DNA of 64,000 bases. Origin: Clostridia bacterium (GTDB lineage Bacteria > Bacillota > Clostridia > Oscillospirales > Acutalibacteraceae). Within the stretch, counting starts at the first letter, position 1. The number at the start of each line of letters is the position of its first letter. Location: assembly GCA_017467405.1 (NCBI GenBank), contig JAFTSH010000001.1:665542-729541 (forward strand), read 5' to 3'. The translations under genes and the position numbers were made by a program. Positions 53,940 to 61,086 of this stretch are shown piece after piece. The notes below the pieces were generated by a model, which searched no databases, had not been told where the DNA came from, and worked only from the letters and a program-made list of their open reading frames with translations.

Positions 53940-55487
53940 TTAAAGATAAATATAAGCTCCAATAGTATTGATTGTATCGTCATCATATTTAAGCCATCCA
54001 TCGAGTATAGCCTGCTCGACAATATAGCCTCTTTCGATGTCAGGAGCCTGCTTGAACAAATTGTAAATATCATTTCGCAATGAAGTCAGCTTTGGGGTTA
54101 ACTGCTCATTGTACGGTTTTTCCGCATCTCTATCAAAAATGACAACATTGGGAATGATCGAACCGCCTTTTTTTAGATAACCGTATTCAAGCAGCTTTTC
54201 AAGATAAGATTTCTCACATGCTTCAGTTCGTCCGCTGCATACCAACCATAACGTATATGCCTCCATCCAGTTTAAGTGGCTAGGAGTTTTTTCTTGAATG
54301 TTTTTGAAAAAGAATTTGAATTGACCGAAATCCACATCCTTTTTCACTTCGTTTTTATCATGTGAAAGATATCCATGTAGTCCAACAAATTTGGGCTTTT
54401 CCCAATCTATGGTTTCGTATCCGGTCAATATCCAAGCACCATCATCCGGTCGCGAGGGATAGGAATTATTGTACTCTTTAGAGGCCTTGTTCGTTTCTTT
54501 AGCGGAAAACTGTAACCAATCAAATGCACGTACGATCAAAGTCCATTTTGCTGCTTCATATCCCACGTAATCATAATTTACTTTTGATCCGTCCTCGTTA
54601 ATATAAGCATCTATCAGTTCACAAATCTTGTCTGTCAACACTTTCTGAACTTTTTTGTTATTATCGTATTTTTGGCGTTGTTCTTCTTTGCTGATTATTT
54701 TAAATGCCGTTTGATACTTATTTTCGCTCTTGACAAGTAGCTGTTCACGAGTCAAAAACTCAAGCTCATCTTCCATATAAGGCAAAGCTGTGCCTATCTC
54801 AAGAGCCAGTTCCTCGGCGGTTTGCGGATTTTCATATGTCTCAAGAAAAATATTTTTATATAACAAATGTGTGATAATAGACCAAGGCTGTCCTTTCTTC
54901 CCATCCTTACCGTTCATAACAAAAGCTATTTGCTCGGGATTATAACTGCGTTTTCCAAATTCTCTTGCCATATCCATACCTTCTTTCAAAATTTGTCTTG
55001 CACGGAGAAGCCGAGACTTCACCGTATTCGTGGGAAGCGAGAGCGATTCTGCAATTTCACGAACATTTTTGTTTTCTATATAATAGGCAACGACGATGTT
55101 ACGATAATCGCTTTTGATGAACGCCAGCTCGCGCCGAAGCAGAGCCATTTGCTCTGTATGTATCATTTCATCAAGGATATTTTCGCTTTCGTCTTCTATC
55201 TCATAATCGTTGATATCAGAACCGGTTACCGACTCGTTTCGATTATGCTTTTCCTTTGCCCATACTGCATAACGGTTTCGCGCGATCTGCCATATCCAAG
55301 CCGAAAAATTCATTGGGATCGTACCTTTATTCAATGGCGTTATTATCTGGAGCGCAATATCATGTGTCAGATCTTCAGCTTCAATATGGTTTCCCGTTTT
55401 TTTCAGGCAGAAGTAAAACAGCTTCTCCATATAGTTTTCGGCAAATTCATTGATAAGCCTATCACGCGTTTTGCTCGTTTGTTGCAT
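53940..55487 (-). CDS. Sigma-70 family factor (ECF-like) with long C-terminal extension
   Basis: 515 residues from ATG 55487 after AAAGGAGGAG. Residues 1-85 form sigma region 2 (IEAEDLTHDIALQIIT, SAWIWQIARNRYAVWAKEKHNR) and 125-180 region 4 (DYRNIVVAYYIENKNVREIAESLSLPTNTVKSRLLRARQIL). The remaining 330 residues are an extension: first what looks like a winged helix (AEELALEIGTALPYMEDELEFLTREQLLV, about 228-256), then an unrecognised domain of about 250. No anti-sigma gene is adjacent, so the extension may sense a signal itself. The gene is more AT-rich, with more AAA/ATA/TTT codons, than its neighbours, stands alone, and may be acquired. Confidence 0.82.
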   Translation of the reverse strand: MQQTSKTRDRLINEFAENYMEKLFYFCLKKTGNHIEAEDLTHDIALQIITPLNKGTIPMNFSAWIWQIARNRYAVWAKEKHNRNESVTGSDINDYEIEDESENILDEMIHTEQMALLRRELAFIKSDYRNIVVAYYIENKNVREIAESLSLPTNTVKSRLLRARQILKEGMDMAREFGKRSYNPEQIAFVMNGKDGKKGQPWSIITHLLYKNIFLETYENPQTAEELALEIGTALPYMEDELEFLTREQLLVKSENKYQTAFKIISKEEQRQKYDNNKKVQKVLTDKICELIDAYINEDGSKVNYDYVGYEAAKWTLIVRAFDWLQFSAKETNKASKEYNNSYPSRPDDGAWILTGYETIDWEKPKFVGLHGYLSHDKNEVKKDVDFGQFKFFFKNIQEKTPSHLNWMEAYTLWLVCSGRTEACEKSYLEKLLEYGYLKKGGSIIPNVVIFDRDAEKPYNEQLTPKLTSLRNDIYNLFKQAPDIERGYIVEQAILDGWLKYDDDTINTIGAYIYL

Positions 55488-55751
55488 TCTCTCTCCTCCT
55501 TTCATCCATATAGTGTGGCATTTTTGAATTTGGGTGCAATGGTTTATAAAAATTTATCATAAATTTGTGAATTAGTCTACACAAATGTAGTACTTGTCAA
55601 AAAAGAAGACAGAGAATGCGAAAAATCTCATCTTGTTTCTGTAGGTAGATGTGTGATCGTATCGTTTTTAAACTTTCATTCAGAATTTATACCATAAGTG
55701 TCGGGCATTTTTTTGCGGCTTCGGACATATATTTGTTTCGGAGTGATATTA

Positions 55752-56534
55752 TTGAAGAAAAAAGAGAAATTTGACTACGAAAAACTATACACGTACCTGC
55801 TGAGTCAATCGGTTATAGCGCTTGTGCTGATTTGCGCTTTGCTTGTCGTAAAGTTTGCTTTTCCGAAAACGTATTCAGGCGTTTCCGAGTTTTACGTAAA
55901 AACCTTTCAGGATAAAACCTCTGCCGGAGAGGTGCTGAACGATAACAGCTCGACTGCCGCGCAGCAACAAGGATCTGCATCTTCCGACAGCGTTGTTGAA
56001 AAGGAAGACAAAGAGGAAGACGGACAATATTCGTCAATTGACTTAGGAGATGAATCAGATTCGTCATCATCTCAGATCAGCGGTGCGGTAACGGCACCTG
56101 TTGTCATGGTACAAAGCCCGGAAGATCGCGTAGAAACGAGTGCCGCAGTAAGTCCGGTAAAGGGGAGGATAACCTCCTATTTCAGCTCCCGTACGCACCC
56201 TCTGAGCGGTAGTGATTCTTTTCATTACGGCGTAGACATAGGAGCAGATAACGGAGATCCGATATTTGCGGTTCTTGACGGCACGGTGTGCGTTTCAAAA
56301 TATGACAGCACCTACGGTTATTACGTAGTAATAGAGCACTCAAACGGAGTAAAGACTCTGTATGCCCATTGCAGTAAATTGCTTGTAGAGCGTGGCGAAA
56401 AGGTAACGAAGGGACAAAACGTTGCAAGGGTCGGAAGCACCGGCAACTCGACCGGACCTCATCTTCATTTTGAGCTGCTCGTAAACGGCGTTCGAATTGA
56501 TCCCATGACGGTATTTAAGAATCTGGGATGCTGA
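55752..56534 (+). CDS. M23-domain membrane protein, SpoIVFA-like by context
   Basis: 260 residues from TTG 55752, eight bases after GGAG. A short basic cytoplasmic N terminus, one membrane helix (about 18-38), a low-complexity Ser/Glu/Asp linker and a C-terminal M23 domain with HYGVDIG and PHLHFEL, so zinc ligands are intact. It overlaps by seven bases a gene for an M50 protease, the same order as spoIVFA-spoIVFB in Bacillus, where SpoIVFA is a membrane M23-like protein that controls SpoIVFB. The domain call is firm; the SpoIVFA role is inferred from the pair. Confidence 0.8.
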   Translation: MKKKEKFDYEKLYTYLLSQSVIALVLICALLVVKFAFPKTYSGVSEFYVKTFQDKTSAGEVLNDNSSTAAQQQGSASSDSVVEKEDKEEDGQYSSIDLGDESDSSSSQISGAVTAPVVMVQSPEDRVETSAAVSPVKGRITSYFSSRTHPLSGSDSFHYGVDIGADNGDPIFAVLDGTVCVSKYDSTYGYYVVIEHSNGVKTLYAHCSKLLVERGEKVTKGQNVARVGSTGNSTGPHLHFELLVNGVRIDPMTVFKNLGC

Positions 56535-57124
56535 AATTTTCCGATAAAAGAGGATCGGTCAGTGCCGATCCTCTCATGCTTATGATGCTTGCAGCGGTGC
56601 TGATTTTTGACGAGGGTATAGCTTCATTGTGTATGCTTGCCGCGATTATGATACACGAGTCGGGACATATGCTCGTAATGCGTATATTGGGCATAAAAAT
56701 TGCCCGTGTGCGTATTTCCGGGCTGAATATAGGAATAATAAGGAAGACCGGGCAAAAAAAGCCTTGGGCTGAAATGCTCGTTTCTGCCGGAGGGATTTTC
56801 TTGAACTCCCTGTGTGTCGGTATGCTTTCGTTGATTTGTCCCAAAGACGCTTTAGCGTTGATATACGCAAATGTAACCGTGATATTGGCAAACATATTAC
56901 CGATAGAAGGTTTGGACGGGGGAGATATTTACGAGCTCGTTTTGCAAAGTATCAGAAATCGCACGCTCAGAGCTTTTTGGATTGTGTTCAAAATACTGAT
57001 TATAACGGTGGCCGTATCCGTATCGGTATTGCTAGCCGTTAAGTATAATAACCCCTCGTTGGGAATATTTTTGCTTTACGCTCTGTTTTCCGGGAGGATG
57101 AGTAAGCGCCTTGTTAAAAGATGA
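56528..57124 (+). CDS. Site-2-type intramembrane metalloprotease, SpoIVFB-like
   Basis: 198 residues, about five membrane helices. Zinc motif IMIHESGHMLV (HExxH with S-G, about 38-42) and the late NILPIEGLDGGDI, where N-P-D of the family is NILPIEGLDGG. This M50 subgroup includes SpoIVFB, which cuts pro-sigma-K in the mother cell. Coupled to the M23 gene upstream; bofA is elsewhere in the window. SpoIVFB of Bacillus also has a C-terminal CBS domain, which is absent here. Confidence 0.85.
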   Translation: MLKFSDKRGSVSADPLMLMMLAAVLIFDEGIASLCMLAAIMIHESGHMLVMRILGIKIARVRISGLNIGIIRKTGQKKPWAEMLVSAGGIFLNSLCVGMLSLICPKDALALIYANVTVILANILPIEGLDGGDIYELVLQSIRNRTLRAFWIVFKILIITVAVSVSVLLAVKYNNPSLGIFLLYALFSGRMSKRLVKR

Positions 57125-57902
57125 AGATTTGGTATATCGCGTAGCTTGCGGTGCCACCTTGCACAGAGAAAAACACCTCTCCGGAAGGATTGCCGTTGCA
57201 ACGCTTTTGTGGTTGGCATGTACTGCTGCCCGCATATGGTTGAGACAGGTGTTGGGTGTATATTCAGCGGCAGTGTTCGGTTTGTCTTTCGGGGTGGAGT
57301 TGTTCATACTTACGCCGATGCTTTCCGGTGCGGTTACAACCGTCGGAGAAGCGGTGAAAGGGAATGACTGCGGTCTTCTTTGCAGGTTTGAGTATCCTTC
57401 TCAATACTTTTCATGCGTGTTTTCAAACCTGTTGTTTTGGGTGTATAATTTCATTTCAAACGGGATTTTCGCATTAATATATTTTTGCCTGAAATTATAT
57501 GTCGGAGTATATGGAACCGTATCGTATATTTCGTCGTTGATACTGTTATTTACGTGGATTGCCGTATCGTTTGCAACGGTTATAAGAACGTCGTATTATT
57601 ATATCGTTTCAGTCGGAATATATATGTTTCCGTCATCAGCCTTCGGCATGCTTCTGAAAGAGAATAAGATACCGTTAATCAGAATTATGCGTCTCTTTTT
57701 GAGGCTCTTTCCCCGAATACTGTCTTCCTTGATGATATTTACCGTTCCCGAAAATATGGCCGTAATATCCGCCGCCGTAATATTGCATTATAAAAGTGAA
57801 AAGCATCGCGGAAAAATCGGCGATGCTTTTCACTTTTGCGACCGGATCCGTAAGCCGAGTTCTGTTTTGACAGCCATCTTTCTATGCCGCAGGTTGCCCT
57901 GA
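57111..57902 (+). CDS. Membrane protein of unknown function running into rnpB
   Basis: 263 residues from TTG 57111, inside the protease gene, after GGGAGG 13 bases earlier. About five to six membrane helices; SSAFGMLLKENKIPLIRIMRLFLRL is basic and amphipathic. I recognise no family. The reading frame passes the long hairpin at 57793-57838 and ends 65 bases inside rnpB on the other strand, so the final 37 residues encode terminator and ribozyme sequence and may be readthrough after loss of the original stop. A role in sporulation is suggested only by its place after the SpoIVF-like pair. Confidence 0.6.
   Translation: MLKDEDLVYRVACGATLHREKHLSGRIAVATLLWLACTAARIWLRQVLGVYSAAVFGLSFGVELFILTPMLSGAVTTVGEAVKGNDCGLLCRFEYPSQYFSCVFSNLLFWVYNFISNGIFALIYFCLKLYVGVYGTVSYISSLILLFTWIAVSFATVIRTSYYYIVSVGIYMFPSSAFGMLLKENKIPLIRIMRLFLRLFPRILSSLMIFTVPENMAVISAAVILHYKSEKHRGKIGDAFHFCDRIRKPSSVLTAIFLCRRLP
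57793..57838. terminator. Bidirectional terminator between the membrane protein gene and rnpB
   Basis: A perfect 18-bp stem (57793-57810 with 57821-57838) whose arms end in A and T runs on both sides. It closes rnpB on the minus strand. Confidence 0.9.
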
Positions 57903-58165
57903 AGCTAAAGCCACCTGTCGGAACACATCGGGCCGATGTATTGTTCCTGTCGGTGTTGCTTCGGATAGGGTTTACAGTACCCGACAGTCTCCCGCGGGTA
58001 GGTGAGCTCTTACCTCGCCTTTCCACCCTTACCGTACGAATACGGCGGTATATCTCTGTTGCACTCTCCCTGAGGTCGCCCTCGGCGGCCGTTAGCCGTT
58101 ATCCTGCCCTGTGAAGCTCGGACTTTCCTCATGCGATTGCATGCGGCTGTCCGATCCGCTCGCAA
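57838..58165 (-). ncRNA. rnpB: RNase P RNA (type A)
   Basis: About 328 nt. On the minus strand the 5' part has GAGGAAAGTCCGAGC and the 3' part ACAGAACTCGGCTTACGG, the universally conserved blocks of the catalytic core; GGGTGGAAAGGCGAGGTAAG, GAGAGTGCAACAGAGA and the 5'/3' ends pairing as P1 (TGCGA.. with ..TCGCA) fit. This is the ribozyme that trims the 5' ends of pre-tRNAs. Helix P-type A rather than the Bacillus type B is my reading from the short loops. Confidence 0.95.
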
Positions 58166-58169
58166 GGGT

Positions 58170-58197
58170 ATTTTAACACAAAAAGAAGGTTTGTCAA
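58170..58197 (-). promoter_or_regulatory. Promoter of rnpB
   Basis: On the minus strand TTGACA (58197-58192) and TAAAAT (58175-58170), 16 bases apart, ending five bases before the RNA. Confidence 0.8.
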
Positions 58198-58258
58198 TCT
58201 TTTTTACCGCCGAAGGTAAAAATAACCTGAAAATAAACGAAAATAGGCAAAAAAACTC

Positions 58259-58287
58259 TTGCAATAGAAAAGTCTCTGTGATATAAT
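58259..58287 (+). promoter_or_regulatory. Promoter of rpsB-tsf
   Basis: TTGCAA (58259-58264) and TATAAT (58282-58287), 17 bases apart, divergent from the rnpB promoter. The 100-base leader holds TTTGAAG (58314-58320) complementary to CTTCAAA (58343-58349), a possible S2 leader stem. Confidence 0.75.
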
Positions 58288-58393
58288 TATGCGGAAATTC
58301 ACACGTGTAGCTATTTGAAGTATGGTGATCTTAATGATTTTGCTTCAAAGTTGACCTGCACGGCGGATGAAAACTTAAAGGAGGTTTCCAATC

Positions 58394-59143
58394 ATGGGAG
58401 CAGTATCAATGAAGCAGCTTCTTGAGGCCGGTGTTCATTTCGGACATCAGACAAGACGCTGGAACCCGAAGATGGCACCGTACATCTTCACCGAGAGAAA
58501 TGGTATTTATATCATCGATCTCCAGAAGACCGTAAAGAAACTCGATGAGGCTTACGCGTTCATCAATTCTATTGCGGCAGAAGGCAAGGATGTTCTCTTT
58601 GTCGGAACCAAAAAGCAGGCTCAGGATTCCATTAAGGAAGAGGCTGAGCGTTGCGGAATGCCTTACGTCAACGCACGTTGGCTCGGCGGTATGCTTACCA
58701 ACTTCCGCACCATCAGACGCCGTATCGAAAGACTCAATCAGCTCAGAAAGATGTCTGAGGACGGCACCTTTGATCTCCTTCCCAAGAAAGAGGTCATCAA
58801 GCTCAACGCTGAGATCGAAAAGCTCGAGAAGTTCCTTGGCGGTATTCAGAACATGACCAAGGCTCCCGGCGCTCTCTTTATCGTTGACCCCAGAAAAGAG
58901 AAGATCGCTGTTTCCGAGGCCAAGAAGCTCCACATTCCCGTGGTTGCTATCGTTGACACCAACTGCGATCCCGATGAGATCGACTACGTTATCCCCGGTA
59001 ACGACGATGCTATCCGCTCCGTCAAGCTTATTGCCGGCGCTATGGCTACTGCCGTTCTCGAGGCAAAGCAGGGTGCTGAGACTGCACCCGAGGCTGAGGA
59101 AGCCGCTAAGGTTGAAGAGACCGAAGAGGCAGCAGCCGAATAA
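58394..59143 (+). CDS. rpsB: 30S ribosomal protein S2
   Basis: 249 residues with [17 protein letters not shown] near the N terminus, [15 protein letters not shown] and [17 protein letters not shown]. An Ala/Glu-rich tail of about 30 residues extends the usual core. S2 binds the back of the 30S subunit. AAAGGAGGTTT lies upstream. Strong codon bias, as in tsf and ftsZ. Confidence 0.98.
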   Translation: MGAVSMKQLLEAGVHFGHQTRRWNPKMAPYIFTERNGIYIIDLQKTVKKLDEAYAFINSIAAEGKDVLFVGTKKQAQDSIKEEAERCGMPYVNARWLGGMLTNFRTIRRRIERLNQLRKMSEDGTFDLLPKKEVIKLNAEIEKLEKFLGGIQNMTKAPGALFIVDPRKEKIAVSEAKKLHIPVVAIVDTNCDPDEIDYVIPGNDDAIRSVKLIAGAMATAVLEAKQGAETAPEAEEAAKVEETEEAAAE

Positions 59144-59158
59144 TCAAGATCCAATAAA

Positions 59159-59192
59159 ATCGGATGCCCACCCAAATCGGGCGGGCATCTTT
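59159..59192 (+). terminator. Hairpin between rpsB and tsf
   Basis: GATGCCCACCC pairs with GGGCGGGCATC (one G-U), followed only by TTTC. It is likely a partial terminator that lowers tsf relative to rpsB. Confidence 0.6.
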
Positions 59193-59221
59193 CAAAATTA
59201 TGATAACGGAGGAAAAGTATT

Positions 59222-60142
59222 ATGGCATTTACAGCTAAAGACGTACAGCTTCTGCGCGAAAAGACCGGCGTTGGCATGATGGACTGCAAAAAGGCTCTTG
59301 CCGAGACCGACGGTGATATGGACAAGGCAGTTGATATACTCAGAGAGAAGGGACTTGCTACCGCAACCAAGAAGGCCGGTAGAATTGCTTCCGAGGGTGT
59401 TGTCGCTGCTTACAACGACGGAAAGGTTGCCGCTCTTGCTGAGGTTAACTGCGAAACCAACTTTGTTGCTAAGGTTGATGCTTTCGTAGCGCTCGCCGGT
59501 AAGGTCGCCAAGACCGTTGCTCTTACCGATCCCGCTGATGTTGATGCTCTTCTTAAGGTTAAGGCTGCCGATTCGGACAGAACCGTTGAAGAAGAGGTTC
59601 AGGACGTATTCCTTGCAATCCGCGAGAACATGAAGGTTCGTCGTTTCGCCCGTTCCGAGGGTGCTGTCGCAACCTACATTCATGCCGGCGGTTCCGTTGG
59701 CGTTATGGTCAACTTTGACACCGATGAAGCAACTGCTGCTAACGAGGAGTTCGTTGCTATGGGTAAGGACGTTGCCATGCAGGTAGCAGCTATGAATCCT
59801 CTCTATCTTGATCCCGACGCTGTTCCTGCAGAGGTCGTTGCTCACGAGAAGGAGATTCAGGTCACCCAGATGAAGAATGATCCTAAGATGGCTAACAAGC
59901 CCGAGCAGGTTCTTGTTAAGATCGTTGAGGGTAAGATGGGCAAGTACTACTCTGAGGTCTGCCTTGCAAAGCAGGAGTTCGTTAAGGACGGATCCATGAC
60001 CGTCGAAAAGTACGTTGAATCGGTCGCAAAGAAGCTCGGCGCTTCCATCAAGCTTGCCGGATTTACCCGTTTTGCTATGGGCGAAGGTCTGCAGAAGAAG
60101 GAAGAGAATTTCGCTGACGAGATCGCTTCGATGATCAAATAA
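59222..60142 (+). CDS. tsf: Elongation factor Ts
   Basis: 306 residues, a full-length EF-Ts: N-terminal UBA-like VQLLREKTGVGMMDCKKALAE, then the core with ALAEVNCETNFVAK, and the C-terminal VCLAKQEFVKD. EF-Ts exchanges GDP on EF-Tu. Next to rpsB as usual. GGAGGAAAAG lies before the ATG. Confidence 0.98.
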   Translation: MAFTAKDVQLLREKTGVGMMDCKKALAETDGDMDKAVDILREKGLATATKKAGRIASEGVVAAYNDGKVAALAEVNCETNFVAKVDAFVALAGKVAKTVALTDPADVDALLKVKAADSDRTVEEEVQDVFLAIRENMKVRRFARSEGAVATYIHAGGSVGVMVNFDTDEATAANEEFVAMGKDVAMQVAAMNPLYLDPDAVPAEVVAHEKEIQVTQMKNDPKMANKPEQVLVKIVEGKMGKYYSEVCLAKQEFVKDGSMTVEKYVESVAKKLGASIKLAGFTRFAMGEGLQKKEENFADEIASMIK

Positions 60143-60157
60143 TTCAGGCTGAATTTC

Positions 60158-60193
60158 AAGAGTTCCGCATAACGATGTGGAACTCTTTTTTTA
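60158..60193 (+). terminator. Terminator after tsf
   Basis: AAGAGTTCCGCAT and ATGTGGAACTCTT form a 13-bp stem with one G-U (60158-60187), followed by TTTTTTAT. Confidence 0.92.
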
Positions 60194-60199
60194 TCGACT

Positions 60200-61006
60200 T
60201 TACTTTTTATTGACGTCCGAAGAGGTTGTAGTCTTGGAAGAACTCGGGCATTGTTTTCCTGCGTGGTCAATCGTGTAGTCTTTTTTTATAATAAGATCAG
60301 AAATTTTCACGAAGTCGTATCCGTTACTCTGAAGAGTTTCTATTATATTGGGAAGCGCTTCCGGCGTGTGAAGGGCGGCGTTGTGGAACAAAACTATACT
60401 GCCGGGCTTAACCTTTGACGTGACACGGTTATAAATCTGTTCTGCGGACAGATCCTTCCAATCAAGTGAATCAACGTCCCACTGAATCGTATACATTCCC
60501 AAAGAGGTTACCGTTTCGATTACCGTATTGTTATATGCGCCGTAAGGCGGTCGGATCAGAGTGGGGGAGACACCGGTAACGGACTTGATCTTTTCGTTGC
60601 AGGAGGTAATCTGCTCGGCAATCTGTTCCCTTGACAGATTTGTCAGATCCGGATGGGTATTTGAATGGTTCTGAATCTCGTGTCCTGCGTCAAAAAGAGC
60701 CTTGACGCTCTCGGGGTATTTATCTACCCAGTCTCCAACGACGAAAAATGTTGCCTTTATATCGTACTTTGCGAGTATATCAATCAGTTCCTGCGTGTCT
60801 TCGTTTCCCCAAGCTGCATCAAAACTTATTGAAACGACTTTCTCATTTTTTTCGACACTGTATATAGGTAACTGCCTTTTTGATGCTGATACCTCCGTAA
60901 CGGGTGAGGTTTCACCGCGCAGAACGAAAAATATCAGAAGGATAAGTGCCAGAATTCCTGCAGTGATCATTATGATATGTTTCTTCTTAAGTACCATGTA
61001 ACTCAT
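60200..61006 (-). CDS. PdaB-like polysaccharide deacetylase
   Basis: 268 residues after GAGGTGT. One N-terminal membrane helix (about 9-29) and a NodB domain (about 55-235): VSISFDAAWGNED, HEIQNHSNTHPDL (metal histidines), RPPYGAYN, and the C-terminal VLFHN. The first motif, FDAAWG rather than TFDDG, is the form seen in PdaB, a sporulation deacetylase. It would act on glycans outside the membrane, perhaps the spore cortex. Ser/Thr/Lys-rich tail. Confidence 0.85.
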   Translation of the reverse strand: MSYMVLKKKHIIMITAGILALILLIFFVLRGETSPVTEVSASKRQLPIYSVEKNEKVVSISFDAAWGNEDTQELIDILAKYDIKATFFVVGDWVDKYPESVKALFDAGHEIQNHSNTHPDLTNLSREQIAEQITSCNEKIKSVTGVSPTLIRPPYGAYNNTVIETVTSLGMYTIQWDVDSLDWKDLSAEQIYNRVTSKVKPGSIVLFHNAALHTPEALPNIIETLQSNGYDFVKISDLIIKKDYTIDHAGKQCPSSSKTTTSSDVNKK

Positions 61007-61028
61007 ATATTACACCTCTCATAATATG

Positions 61029-61065
61029 AAAAACCTCTCCGCCAGAATATATGACGGAGAGGTTT
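61029..61065 (-). terminator. Terminator after the alpha-mannosidase gene
   Basis: On the minus strand AAACCTCTCCGTC pairs with GGCGGAGAGGTTT, followed by TT (run of five T with the arm). It lies in the 80-base gap upstream of the deacetylase. Confidence 0.82.
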
Positions 61066-61086
61066 GTACATATGCGATACTGAAGG

